From contig NC_079480.1 of NCBI RefSeq assembly GCF_026230105.1, positions 26,268,488 to 26,332,487 on the forward strand: DNA of 64,000 bases. The letters run 5' to 3'. Below, piece by piece: positions 22,900-34,397 of this stretch. Origin of the DNA: Diorhabda sublineata. Taxonomy: Eukaryota; Arthropoda; Insecta; Coleoptera; Chrysomelidae. Positions within the stretch are counted from its first letter, which is position 1. Every line of letters starts with the position of its first letter. Position numbers and translations under genes: made by a program. Under the pieces are notes generated by a model. It ran no database searches. It saw nothing but the letters and a program-made list of their open reading frames with translations, and was not told the DNA's origin.

Positions 22900-24170
22900 A
22901 TCGGAGATCTTCAGGCCATTTTCTCTTAAATCTTCTTTTTGCTAGTGGATGGTTCAATAGATTATTTATTAATTAATTGTTGTGGTCATTGAATCGAATT
23001 TTTTTTCTTGTGGAATAGTTTTAAATCACATCTTTGCTTAGTGGGATATTCAGATCGTTTAGAATTATTTGGTTAGTAACGTACCAGAGAACTCTACTCA
23101 ACATGAAGTGTTTTGGATTGGAATGTTTGAAGATTTACTGCAGTCCTACAGTTCTATTCCATACGACCAAATTAGTATGAATATAGTTTTGTAGATGAAC
23201 AATTTATTTTCGAGTCTTAGTTGAGACCTTTTGTTGAGTACCCAGTGCATATTTTTTAGTTTCAAATCTAACTGATTTCTCTTGTTTTTTTGATATGTGT
23301 TTTCCATATAAGCTTTCCATTTAAATGCAGCCCTAAGTACTTGACAACTGGTTATTATTATTATTATTATATATTATTGATAAACATTTGCGGACAAACG
23401 GATTTTCTTGTTGTAAATGTTATTTGTTCTGATTTACTGGCATTGACGTTAATTTTTCTTTGATTGAGCCAGTTTTGTAACAAGTTTAGATGATTTTATA
23501 CTTTTTCTGCAGCTACAGTTGGGTCTACATCTATTGCCATGATTCCCGTGTCGTCTGCAAAGGTTGCTATGAAGGTATCGTTGTGCTTGGAATGTCTGCT
23601 GTCAATATCAGGTACAGAAATGAGCCTAAAACGCTACTCTGAGGTACTCCAGATTCTATCGTATGGTAATTTGAGTAGGTATCTTCAAATTTGACTTGAA
23701 ACTAGCGGTCGGTGATGTAAGATTTCACAATAAGTATAAGTTGTTCTGTTAAATGTAGTTTCAGTTTGTAGAGGGACCATCATGCCAGACTCTGTCGAAC
23801 GCCGGTTGTATGTCGAGAAATACTCCAGCACACACATTTTTTCCTTCTAGGGTTGCTTTAATGAAGCTAACTATTTGTGGCATTGTTGAATTGTGGAGTG
23901 TTCGCATCTGAAACCGAATTGGTGATGAGGGATGAGTTCGTTAATGGGAACAACTGTTTGGATTTTATGTAGATGTAGTCTCTCCAGTACTTTTGACATA
24001 ATTAGTAATAGGCTTAGTAGTAGCTTCTGTTGCGGGCTTGCCAGGTTTTTGAATTATAATAACTTGGGCATAGGGATTACTGAATTTGAAATTATTGTAG
24101 CAGATTTGATACCTCTCTCAAGACTATTGGTGAAGGATTCAAAGTAGCATTTTGCCTGTTTTGCGATATT
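22900..24170 (-). pseudogene. Jockey-type non-LTR reverse transcriptase relic
   Basis: Minus-strand frames in gene order: MSKVLERLHLHKI, ELIPHHQFGFRCEHSTIQQ (about 23890-23990), GVFLDIQPAFDRVWHDG (about 23770-23840), the active-site block FIATFADDTGIMAIDVDPT (FADD at 23550-23561), LLQNWLNQRKINVNASKSEQ, then KYLGLHLNGKLIWKTHIKK and LENKLFIYKTIFILIWSYGI (about 23130-23340), ending near LNIPL and RRFKRKWPEDL (22900-23060). This is the palm to C-terminal thumb of a Jockey/BS-type enzyme with F-A-D-D intact. The D of the first catalytic block (LDxxxAFDxVW) is also kept. Stops and shifts make it dead. No endonuclease or ORF1 seen. Confidence 0.9.
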
Positions 24171-25488
24171 TGACGACGTTTTTTTTGTATTTTTATATCC
24201 TCAACAAACGTTTGCTTTAGTAATTCACGCAGTACGTTCGAAATCGCAAACTTTCGTAGCTGGTGATTTCAATGAATATCGAGACTTTCTTATAGGGTCA
24301 TGGGGAAAGATATTTAGAAATATCTTTACATTAATTCTATGAAAATGATATTGCAGAATAAAAACTATGTGATATTTCTTTTATTATGTTTCATTATTTA
24401 TTAGAACTAATAAAAACTTATTAACAAGCAATTTATTCAAATTAGAATCTAAGGACTAAAGTGTTTTACCGAGTTTGACCCGCTGGGTTTTTTCTGTCTT
24501 GGCTATTACTACACAAAACGCACTCTGCTCTGCATTTTCACCAATACACTACCCAAAAACAAACTTCTTGAATCTTCTCTCTATACAGCGTTACTGTTGG
24601 TGCAGCAGTTGAATTGCCTCGATATTTTCGTTCTAGTAAAACCGCTCGTCAGGTTTCCTTGCAAAACGTCTTTCCTCATTAGTTACAATTTTCATTCCTA
24701 GATTCCTTTGGAGTCTGCCGTTTCTTATATATGAAAAGGCGTTAATACTAGTATAGTATAGTTTTAGTATCTATACGATTTCAATGTAGCTTGAGCTGAC
24801 ACGGCCACAAGGAGATTGATTTTTGGGATTTTCGCTAGTTTTATCCTTTTATTGAATGTCTGTGGAAATTTTTATTGGATAAACTTTGGTCTCTAAGGAC
24901 GATAACTTCGTTATTTCAATGCAGATCAGACAGTGTAATTGAGAGTGTGTGTGCGTTGTGGCCAAAAAACAGTGTGTTCATGATGGATATCAATAACGGC
25001 TACAGAAAGTCCAACTTCTCTATCTATATCTCACTTTCTCCTTCATCCAAGTTAAGTTCTACCACTTTGTAACGAATTGTTCGTAACATATTATTATTAT
25101 CAACTACATTACCTACTTCATTTTATTTATTAATGATACATTAATTTGAGGTATTGCCATCGACAGCCAACTGCCAGTTTAAATATTAATTTGTTCAATA
25201 TTTTTGCAATACTCGGTACCTACAGGTTGAAGTTCCCACGGGATCGTATTTGCCCTGATTGATGTATGTCGCATCCTTAGATACAAACCTTACGTTTGGT
25301 TTTTCACAGAATCCGTCCACGATAACTTCGCAAAAATATAACTACTATACTACTATAACTAAGACTACATCTTAGTTATTGCGCCAGTTAAAATACAGTG
25401 TTCAATACAAGTTCATGGTTTCACAGTAACAAACAGATTTAATAACTACGTGGGAATGAAATTAAATTTGTAGTTACATGATAAAATA
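24171..25488. other. Intergenic, nothing recognised
   Basis: Contains an ATTT-rich tract and short frames (24875-25072) without a family match. Confidence 0.45.
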
Positions 25489-25775
25489 CGAGGTTTGACA
25501 ATTATGTAAAGAGACTGATTTTTTTGCCGCGCTTGAGATAACTGCAATATAATGAAATTTCTACTTTTTAATGTAGCAACTATACTGTACACTCACACAT
25601 TTTTATCAACTGCGTACTATAATTAGTTTTCTATCAACTGAGTGTTTCAGACATATTGGCTCTTTAACCACTAAGATATCAAGGAACAAAAATGCAAGTA
25701 TTTTTTTTTCTATAGCTGACAGACGGTATATTAGTAGGAAAAGAAAATATGTTTGAGGGAATCACGTTGACCTCG
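25489..25775. mobile_element. Short mariner-like end pair (287 bp)
   Basis: TA then CGAGGTTTGACAATTATG and AGAGACTGATTTTTTT at the left resembles mariner TIRs. At the right CCTCG ends at 25775 before TA. Flanks also mirror each other (ATGATAAAA outside both ends). The inverted match inside the ends is short (CGAGGT plus partial), so a non-autonomous element is likely but not certain. No coding sequence inside. Confidence 0.5.
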
Positions 25776-26179
25776 TATAATTTTATCATAAATTTATTTT
25801 ATATCATCATTTTCATCACTGAATTGCACCATTAAACATATTTTATACTCGAAATATCTGTTCAATACCCAAAACTGTGTTGTCAATGATCTGTAAACTA
25901 TCGGTAGAATTTATTCTAATTGAAACAGGATACAACTACCTCAACTTCCTCCATTTTATAACTGTGCTATTTTTTGATTGATTTCAGTGAGGTTTTCATC
26001 TTGATTCGATACATTAATAGTCTCTCAAAGTATATTATATCTAATCGCATCCTTATGAGTTTTGTTCCAAAGCACATACTTTAACTGAAAGAAAGAAAAC
26101 CAGTAATTGGTAAACAACAAAGTAAATCCAAGGGTGGATCATGTACAAACCGGAATTTTGCTATAAAAATTTCATTAAG
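25776..26179. other. Intergenic, nothing recognised
   Basis: No supported feature. Confidence 0.45.
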
Positions 26180-26600
26180 TTACAGAGCTAACATTTTTAA
26201 CAGTTTTTCATATCGTACGAATGGTTCTTCCTCTGCATTGCTTTGGAATCGCAGTCCACCAAGTGCTTCTTTCAATGGAACAAACAAATAACAGGCGGAT
26301 GGAGAGGTTATTCTGAGGTTTCCCAACTCAATGCATACAACGTTTCCATCGTAAGTCAAGCTGTATAGTCTTTCAGCCATATCACACTACGAAATGTCGT
26401 GTCGTTTTGATCTGAAGGCAGGTTTCACCGAGTTTTAGTAGGTTATTAAAATACTGTGCGTTCACAGTTAGTAGTTTATTGAGAAAATGAACCGCAAATA
26501 CTCCTCGCATGTCCCAAAATACGTTATACAATACCTTCCCTGCTGACAGCGTAATCTTCGCATTAACTAGTGCGCATTCGTATTTCTTTATCCACTCCAT
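26180..26600 (-). pseudogene. Mariner transposase catalytic half, two frames
   Basis: Minus strand: ITLSAGKVLYNVFWDMRGVF, AVHFLNKLLTVNAQYF and LKLGETCLQIKTTRHFVV (26382-26565) match the SAGKVMxxVFWDxxGVxxVDFL...INAxYYxxLL block of mariner transposases. After a frameshift, CYLFVPLKEALGGLRFQSNA and EEEPFVRYEKLLKMLAL (26180-26300) match the DYHLFGPLKEALGGRRF...V block near the C-terminus. The HDNARPH and SPDLAPSD catalytic residues between them are lost. The open frame extends to 26825, but beyond about 26600 it is not mariner-like (CINCVLLSKKPRRSSKRRVP) and may be a chance extension or another insert. Confidence 0.8.
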
Positions 26601-26829
26601 AAACGCGCGGAATATAATCTCGTCTATGGTGAAGAATCGGTGCAAAAAAATTCTTCTAACTGAGCCGCTATCTTGTACTTGTACTTGTCTTGGTACGCGG
26701 CGTTTGCTACTTCTCCTCGGCTTTTTTGAAAGCAGTACACAATTAATACATTTCAGTGCTGGACTGGTACTCATTTCCGAATTTATCCAGTGAATTTCCG
26801 CGAGATTTAAATTATCTTTGATCAAAAAA

Positions 26830-27639
26830 ATGAATAATGATGAGTTGCGCAGCGGACACTGGTTTATCCTTTTCGCTTACGTCTATAAGTATATTAATAA
26901 GAGAAGTTACGCGGTCCCGGTTATTCTTTAGGCTTCGTAATAGACCAGTCTAACATCCGGTGTGGCTATTTTCAAGACACAAAATTTTTCGCGAGTGTAT
27001 TGAAAAATTGTGGTTCCTATTTGAACCACCCTCGTAATTGAAGATATATACCACGTTTTCCAAATTAAATGATTAAAGATATCAATTAAGTGAGTTGACG
27101 TATCTATACCACAAGAAACTCAATCTTAGAGATGTAAATTTTCCCAACTTCCAACATTGAGCAATAGTATAATATCTTGGTAAGTTGTAGAGTAACGCCT
27201 TAAATGAGAATTTGTTAGGGGATAGAAACTTTCACTGATGTATGTATCACAGTTTGTTAGAGCATGCCATGGGAGTGTCCAAATCTAGTTTCACAGCAAA
27301 ATTATTATATAGGAATCTTGTGGTCCTGTTGAACTAGAGTTTCCCCTTGAATCTGAATTTTTACTATGTTAAAAATATTATACATGACTGCAAATAATCA
27401 TATAAAGAATAAGTCTTAAAAAAATCAGTTTTTTAGAAATTTCTAATAGCCGATTCCAAACTTTCTCTTCTAATATCCACCATTTTAAGAGAATACGATT
27501 CTAAAACGTATGATAAACGGTTATGGGCAAAATTTCAACCGGAGCGGAAATGTAGTTTTGATTTAAGAAGTGGACTAAAGAAAAATAAATAAAAGCAGTA
27601 TTAGTGGAATCAAGGAGCATTTTGAAGTTATATATCTTG
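26830..27639. other. Intergenic, nothing recognised
   Basis: No supported feature. Confidence 0.45.
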
Positions 27640-28320
27640 ACTTTTCCTTCAACGGCGAACGTGAAAAATTAATTTAACGAGTTTCAATGTAGTCGCACGT
27701 CAGTTGGTGATGAGCAGCGCCCAAGTGTCCCGAAAACGATTACTACATTCCACGTGCATAACGTGACATAAATCGATGGTAGACTGATATTTGAAGATGC
27801 ACGAGTTAGTAGACATTTCAAATTTTATGTTAGTTATGTCCTACATGAAATTTTGGACAAGAGAAAGCTGTCAGAGTAATAAAAGCAGAGAGCCTCAACA
27901 ATCGCATCAGCAAGAACACTTCATATGTTTAAAGCTGCTTAAACGCAATGCAGATAAGTTCTAACGTAATTTCGTGACAGTATATAAAACATGAATCCAT
28001 TAGTGCACACTAAAGATGAAGGAACACTCAAAACCGTACCTCCACTACAGCTAAATTGTCCAAATTGGTCTACAAACTGTTACCCCAACTACCAGAATTG
28101 GTTCAGTGCAATTTATTTTTCTTGTCTAGCTTGGAAATGTCATTTGCCGTACAGAAGTGAGTAGGATGAATCATCGCCTCCAAGGAGGCCTACTATGCAG
28201 ACCTCGTGAAAACGTATTACTAAACAGATTAAAGTAGTTCAAGCATCGCTGCGCTGGTCCATTGAACTGAAATGGGACTATTGGAACATCAATAGAAAAT
28301 TTTCATTTTTGTTTTGTTGA
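27640..28320 (+). pseudogene. Heavily decayed mariner transposase
   Basis: Plus-strand frames give SRTSVGDEQRPSVPKTITTF (27690-27760), then DGRLIFEDARVSRHFKFYVS and VLHEILDKRKLSE (27775-27880). They correspond to the linker GRTSxxDExRxGRPKT, the second helix-turn-helix and the ILHExLxMRKLxAR border of mariners. After many stops, TTAKLSKLVYKLLPQLPEL (about 28035-28095) and MNHRLQGGLLC plus FKHRCAGPLN (about 28170-28265) keep the shape of the KTxxxLxxLGYxxLPHPPYSPDL segment and of the end of the protein. All catalytic residues are unreadable. Confidence 0.65.
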
Positions 28321-31300
28321 AGTACTTATCGTAGTATAGTCGTATGTACAAGCTCTCTTACTATTTTCGATGTAGAGTATTCGATTTATTCTGTTCACTT
28401 ACTCTGTGATATACTTTACTTACTTACTCCTTTATTTAAATAATTTTATTCCCTACTTTCTTCTTCTTCTCCCTCAACTCTTGCCTCCTTTAACGTTGCA
28501 ATATTCTTTATTTTGTCACAGTACCGTATATTTGAATGGGCTTTCATTCAGTATTTGACTTTGAATTTAATTAACAAAATCATTTATGACATATTATAAA
28601 AGGAAACACTGCACTAAGAATAATGGAATAGTAAAAAAATTTGAAAAATGTGACACAATTCTCATCCCAATTGAGTTATCCTATATAATACCAATTAAAA
28701 TTTTTCACACATTCCTCAGAAGATTTCTAGCCGTAGTAAATTTCTGTTCGCTGTCTCGTTAATTCCTTTTCATCCCTTTGTATCCCAATTTAAAAGTGAT
28801 GTTTAGTCCACAAAAAAAGAGTTTTCATTTTATCGTAAGGATTTTGAGATTTCACATCTGTCCCTAAACTATTTATTGCACGACCATCTGTCATAGTGAT
28901 TGGGGTGAACCTTAAGCCCTCTTCAGTGTCCTATTCTGAAAACTCACACGTTAATAACAGTTGAAGAAAAGCAATGTTAGCTAATAGAGAACCACAGTTT
29001 GGTATTACAACTATACAAACTATATTTAATTAGGTATTTGTTGCGATAAATTCATTGTTGGACTGGTGGTTTCTTTCAATAAGTCATTTAAATTAATTCG
29101 TCTTCTACTTTGATAGAAAATTTATAAATTTTTCTGGATTATTGAATAGAATAATTCTGGTCATAGCACAAACAGAATTATAGCTCTAGGAATTTATATC
29201 CAAACTAAATTGGTTCCGCTACAAATTGTGACGAGTTTTAATCCGTTCAGATAAAAATGCACCAACTCGGGACGGGGATATTTTAGGTAAACGAAAAGGT
29301 AATTCGAGTATATAATACAACTCGTGACTGATTCATTAAGAATATTACTTGGAAATTAGTATCTAATTCACTTTGTGATGCTGGAAAATACAAATGTTGA
29401 AACCTAAAATTTCTAAATCTTTTAGTTTAGGATAATGATAAAGTCAAGTATGAAAATTTGATGTTTCAATAAAAATTTGTCATGTTCTGCTTGAAATGTG
29501 CTTTATAAAATGCAATATTTTTGTTGTTTATTTAGGATCTCTTTCGTACTAAATCAAATACTTGATGAAATCAATTGTGTAATTATTTAGTAATTATTTA
29601 ATTATTGTATCACTCAATAAACGGTGAATTGTGGTGAACCTTTTTATTTAACAAATTCACTTTATTGTCGGTAATGAATTTCATAATGAATTTGCATCAA
29701 ACTAATTAATTATACAATTTTGTGTTAAAGTGAATGTCCGTGAACGATCAATGCAATTTCATTCAAAACAAAACTTTGAATGAAATTCCGTTTATTCTTT
29801 GTGGTTACTGAGCTCTCTAATGCACAAAATTAGCCTACGTGCTTGAGGGAGCATTAACTACTAATACAGACAATGTCTACTAGTTCCTTTAATTTCTAAA
29901 AATTGACTTTTACCAAAAAATTATCTCTATTTCTACTATCTTCACTTCTACCTCTACTAAACCTGATATCAGTACTTTTCATTCGTTCGTCTACTCTCAT
30001 TATTCTTCAATATCCTCCCAGCTTCTTCTAAAGTAATTTTGTGGTGCATTTTCGGTAATTTTGTGTTCTCGCAACGTTGTTTGTTAAACGTAATAAACGT
30101 TGGAGGCTAAGTTGAATGAAGTATTTTCTGGTTCAATTTAACCGTAATGCAATTGTTATAAATGTACCATAATCTTTTCATAGATTTTTTTATTTTTTAC
30201 CGGAACAAATGCCTGCCGAAGGGTGTTCGACGGCGGCCATTAGGAAGAGACATCCATTCTTTCAGCCAAAGCGAAACACGGATAACATATAAAATATCTG
30301 TCAATATTTTTGTAGATTACCCTTCTTTTTATTAACCCCCATTCTAGGGTATAGTAATTTGTGGGCTCTGTTCAAATCGGAAAAATTTTAGTGGTTGAAA
30401 TTCAATTTTTTAATGTTTCAAAATTTCGGAAATCAACAGTATCAGTAACGCGCAAGGAGTTATTTCCCATGCTTTTTGGGTCGAAAAATTGATTGAAACA
30501 AGTTTAATTCAAATCGGACCAAAACTGAACGAGTAAAAATATGTTTAATGTATTAATTAATAATTTATGAAATTTGTCATTGTTTTTAAAAATCTGCAAT
30601 ATTGTTGTTGAAGGGGTTTCAACGGAAATTTTTTTTTATATCTGAATAGCAGAATTGAATTAAAATTTATTTGAGACTATATGGGCATAGTTGTGCAAAA
30701 AGTAGCCAAATTACAAGGAAAAATTGCTAATGCATTTTTTACATTTCCAAAATCAACGCAAAAATGAAGATTTTAAAGAGCAACAAGTCGGTATCTTTTC
30801 ACATAACTTCATTCATATAATTCATTTTATACAATTATTCAATGTTGTATAAAAGGCGAGTAGAAAGTTGTTTTCAGTTGGCTAGACCGATAGAGAATGA
30901 ATTGAGGTCTTCGACGGCCACCATTTGGAAAGGAGCGCCGTCAAGTGTTAAATGACCTCAGGAGGACTGACTTTCTGTTTAATATTCGTAAACTTATAAT
31001 CTTTTGCAACATTTCTTCTCATACCTCAAAAAAGCATTCTTTCATTTTGCTATTTACTTTCCATCTTTTTAAGTCATATAGGTCAGATCTAGCATTGCAA
31101 CTAGATACTAATTTCTCGAAATTTTCTCACAAACTGCTTCTAATTTTTTTAGAACCTCAATTGTTCATCATGGTTTTTCATTTATTTATGTATCATAGTA
31201 ACTGCTACCTAAAAGATCTATTGTGCAACACTGGAAGTGCTCATAAAGAACGCGGATAGAGGTTTCTTACCATCTTCAGGTGGCCGTTGAAGCAGCAATG

Positions 31301-31469
31301 CTTCGAAAAGACAAATGTTAGTATTCGTAAATTGTTCTTACTTTGGTTGATACAATCAATTTATTTCATTTTATTATAGTTTCCCAGGTGTATCGTTTCC
31401 CGTTTTAGTAACTATAGATTGTTTTTCCATATCTACATATCTACCGTATATTATAGTCTTTATTTGTTA
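28321..31469. other. 3.1-kb stretch with almost nothing recognised
   Basis: AT-rich. The only repeat noticed is a pair of similar stretches, TTCGACGGCGGCCATT at 30226-30241 and TTCGACGGCCACCATT at 30910-30925, in the same orientation 684 bp apart. The 104-codon plus-strand frame at 30945-31259 starts just after the second and looks like random AT-rich coding. A tract near 28440-28500 is CT-rich. Confidence 0.4.
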
Positions 31470-31795
31470 TCCTGTAGTCGATTCCACTAGAAGCTTTAGG
31501 TTCTACGAAGGGTTCATCTGCCTCTACTTCAACTACTCTGTTTGCTATTCCTTTCACCCTACTCCAATATGTAGAATGCATTGACTCTTTTTGCCTAGCG
31601 TATTTAATTCATCTAGACATTCCCAAATCATCTTGGAGCTTATGACATTTGAACTAAGACTTCTAATCGTTACTTGGCTATTGAACAAGATGATAATTTC
31701 TTGTTTACAATAATTCCTGAACACATTTTTGAACTGCATAAATTTCTGCTTCAAAAATACTAGGTGCATTGTACAAGCTTGCAAACTAATCGGTT
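31470..31795 (-). pseudogene. Non-LTR retrotransposon RNase H relic
   Basis: Minus-strand frame 31554-31784 reads FLKQKFMQFKNVFRNY, EIIILFNSQVTIRSLSSNV and KMIWECLDELNTLGKKSQCI. This matches the FQAEIYAIxxC...IIIxSDSQAALxAL...SKLVWECxxxLNxLGxxNxVxLxWVPGH pattern of RNase H domains in R1/I-type retrotransposons. The catalytic SDSQ is changed to FNSQ, and the WVPGH block is destroyed. Remains of the GNExADELA block lie at 31500-31550 with stops. Confidence 0.75.
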
Positions 31796-32514
31796 CTTTT
31801 TGTTTCGTTTTTCTATGTAATCAGATTTGTTTATATTGCTATTCGATATCATGTCTTGTGAGGCATCATTTCATCAATAACTCTGGGAAAAGTTAATTCG
31901 AATAACTAATAGTGTATAATAATAATGATAATTATTTAATAACGTCTCAATAAATTTTTGTGTGACATATATGCGGAATCTCTCAATTACCATAATGTCC
32001 TTTGTCCATATTGTCCTTTATGATTATAATTTAATTGAACTATTTCTATAGCTGATAACATCCGCGAAATTCCAGTGAACGTCAAAAGCAGGGAGCAACG
32101 ACGAGCGGTTTCTGCATTGTGGAATGCTTTGACGTTTTTCCAACAAAGCATTGAAACGTGTAACGACTCCCGATGGCCATAGTAGCTACTCTAATTAAAT
32201 TAAGCAAAACAGAATATTTAATTAAACTAAACGACAAAATGTATCAAGCAAAATAACGGAGTATAGATGAATTTTTCGATAATAATTGAAAATGCTCCAC
32301 AAAGATAATTTTACGTCGACTGTAACATGAAATGTATTTTGATAAACACGATCATCAAAGTATATCTTTGATAATCGTGATGATGATGAGTTATTTTACG
32401 TCACAGCTTACTGAAGCATTTTGCTAGCAGCATAAAAAAATCTTTTTCTATGTCCGTTACAATATTCACGTTTTTCATTCATTTGCATTCATAAAGAATG
32501 TAATTTATGAGTCG
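31796..32514. other. Intergenic with two hairpins
   Basis: Inverted repeat AACGTCAAAAGC (32078-32089) and GCTTTGACGTT (32126-32136). Hairpin with 12 of 13 pairs and a 5-nt loop at 32348-32378 (ATCAAAG-TATAT-CTTTGAT core). No coding relic recognised. Confidence 0.6.
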
Positions 32515-32537
32515 GTTTTAACGCTTTTGCGTTAAAA
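32515..32537. repeat. Short palindrome upstream of Crypton-like copy B
   Basis: TTTTAACGC and GCGTTAAAA form a 9-bp perfect inverted repeat with a 4-nt loop. TTTTAACGCA recurs at about 32558-32567. It lies about 140 bp upstream of the recombinase relic and may be part of that element's end. Confidence 0.6.
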
Positions 32538-32671
32538 AAAGTCCGTAACGGGTCATTTTTTAACGCAATTATAAAATTGTTTGATCAAAATAGTGAGCTG
32601 TGAAGGCTTTCTTTCTCATGTCAATTCGTTCCTCCGATAAACTGTTTTAACTTTTATTTGTTTTATTAGTG

Positions 32672-33341
32672 ATGCAGATTAATCGTGAAGAAAGTTTAAA
32701 CTGCACAATAGAAGATGTTGAATCCGCAACTGCAGCGACTATGAATCTACTCCGTGAGAAATCCAGGGAATAAATCCAAAATGTGGAAGTCTTGAATACT
32801 TTGGTCGACATATTCAAAACTGGAAGGCACCCTGGTGGTAAATAACGACCTAGACATCAGTAAATACTCGAAACGCATTGCATATTTGAATAATAAATCA
32901 GTTGGCTATAGACCCAAAAAATCTAAATCATTTGCCCGTGAAGAAATTAATAAGCAAACTCCAGACGATCATTATCTCATGCATAAGGCATAATTTAATG
33001 TAAGTTTAGATGTTATTTGTAACATCTTTCAGGTTTCTTTAATATTCGGAATCGCAGGAGCTCTGCGGAGGGAGGAATTCTATAAAAAGCAGTGTAACGA
33101 TATTAATCATACCGGAAATGTTATAATTACCAGAGTACCTGATAGAAAAATTCATGTTCTACGTCGATTTACTGTTATTGGTGAAATATCTGACAGTAGA
33201 TTAAAGTTGGTAAACATTTATAGGAAATATAAAAACCAACGACCCACAAATGTCAAAACAGATCATTTCTTTTTGCAGTATAAAAATAAAAAATGCAAAA
33301 CCCATGTTGTAGGTATCAATACCTTCTCAAAAATGAGTAAA
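32672..33341 (+). pseudogene. Crypton-like tyrosine recombinase, copy B
   Basis: Plus-strand frames collinear with copy A at 47.5-48.4 kb: NLLREKSRE (A has ELLPAKSR), DISKYSKRIAYLNNKSVGYR and KSFAREEIN (A: GNFHNLTSFLKQKNIGFRAQ), DDHYLMHKA, IFGIAGALRREE (A: IFALAGALRRSE, which holds the box I catalytic arginine), then LVNIYRKYKNQRPTNVKTDH and YKNKKCKTHVVGINTFSKMS. The last two blocks are the central part of the catalytic domain, which copy A has lost. Box II (H-x-x-R) and the tyrosine are missing: homology ends at about 33341, inside an inverted repeat. Several stops and a deletion after KSRE. Function known for the family: site-specific DNA strand exchange by tyrosine nucleophile. This copy cannot do it. 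Confidence 0.85.
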
Positions 33342-33390
33342 GTAACTTTTTTTACTCGTCCTACTCGTGGAAAAATGTATTACTTTACTC
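33335..33390. repeat. Inverted repeat at the 3' break of copy B
   Basis: GAGTAAAGTAA (33335-33345) and TTACTTTACTC (33380-33390) are perfect 11-bp inverted repeats. Recombinase homology ends where the left arm begins. Palindromes also border copy A, so this may be an element end. Confidence 0.65.
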
Positions 33391-33873
33391 ACTTGTTGTG
33401 TAAACAACTATTTATGTACCATATCTTCCGGGTAATATAATTACGCAAAAATTAAAATATGTTGACAGTCACTATCTAGAAATAAATTTTATTTTGCTTC
33501 TTATAAAAGGGCCATATCAAAGAATCTTCTTATGATTGTAAAACTGAGCTTTATAAACCCATCTATCTTTCTAACGTACAAAATCCCCGATAAAAATGCT
33601 ATAAAATGTTCGTCTATCCATATGGAGGCTATAATTTTTATCTAAAAATAGTTTTATGCATGTTGACCTTCCAAATAAAGTATGATAATATTAAACAGCT
33701 AAAATTTGTCGAAAGTATCAATAAATCACCACTGACTTTTATCTGAAAGCAATTAATTATATTGATAGCACAAGTAGATTCATTGTATAATGGTCATGTT
33801 TCCAGTTGACAACACAATGATTATTACGGAATCATGTTCTAAGATCCACAAGAATAGCTTTATTCGCGGTATA
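33391..33873. other. Intergenic, nothing recognised
   Basis: No supported feature. Confidence 0.45.
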
Positions 33874-34397
33874 GTGGGTCCACACGATACAGACAGACCA
33901 TAAAATTCTATAGAATTTTGTCTGTGCAAAAGTCGGAGTATGCACGTAAGTCTGCGTATTCGTCGTAACTAAATTTAAAAGTTCATTATACACATCTACG
34001 TCCATTCGTAAATAGTTTTGAAAATCACGACCATCATCACTAGTTAAATTTTTATGCGAAAACCTAGATCGATGCAATTACCACTTTTTACACCATACAG
34101 ATCTTTTTTTTAATTATTTTTCTTCTTCTTCAACAATAATGGAAGCTGCGGTTGCTCATAATATTTGACGTCTTCTTTACAATAAAATTTAATCCATATT
34201 TAGGCATGACTGAAGTTCTCGACACTTCTGATTCCGGAAATTTTTAGAAGACTAAAACTTTCGAAAAATGAAAATTTGAAGTAATGAAAAGTCCGTACAG
34301 ACATTCTATCCAAATGTTTGGGTAAATTTTTTTACTCCGACTTCATAGTGTGTACAGATATCTGTACGAACAAAAGTCTGTACCGTGTGAACCCACC
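33874..34397 (-). mobile_element. Short PIF/Harbinger element with TIRs
   Basis: Left end GTGGGTCCACACGATACAGA and right end, read inward, GTGGGTTCACACGGTACAGA match at 18 of 20 positions; GTCGGAGTA-type subterminal sequence is shared too. A hairpin at 33891-33926 (ACAGAC and GTCTGT with AAAATTC and GAATTTT inside) lies next to the left TIR. Target duplication is unclear (TA-rich). About 520 bp, against several kilobases for an autonomous element. Confidence 0.8.
33950..34077 (-). pseudogene. PIF/Harbinger transposase N-terminal scrap
   Basis: Minus-strand frame reads RSRFSHKNLTSDDGRDFQNY then LRMDVDVYNELLNLVTTN. This matches the DFxNYLRMDxxxYxELLxLVTPLI block near the N-terminus of HARBI1-like transposases. 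The catalytic DDE domain and the companion Myb-like gene are absent. The frame continues into the left TIR region as a chance extension to 33832. Confidence 0.85.

Noticed and set aside
26955..26980. CCGGTGTGGCTATTTTCAAGAC as the right end of the mariner at 26.18 kb
   Set aside because: The orientation is wrong for a 5' end of that minus-strand element and the match is partial.
32348..32378. 13-bp hairpin as a terminator or regulatory site
   Set aside because: A rho-independent terminator makes no sense in this eukaryotic DNA; no element boundary or conservation visible.
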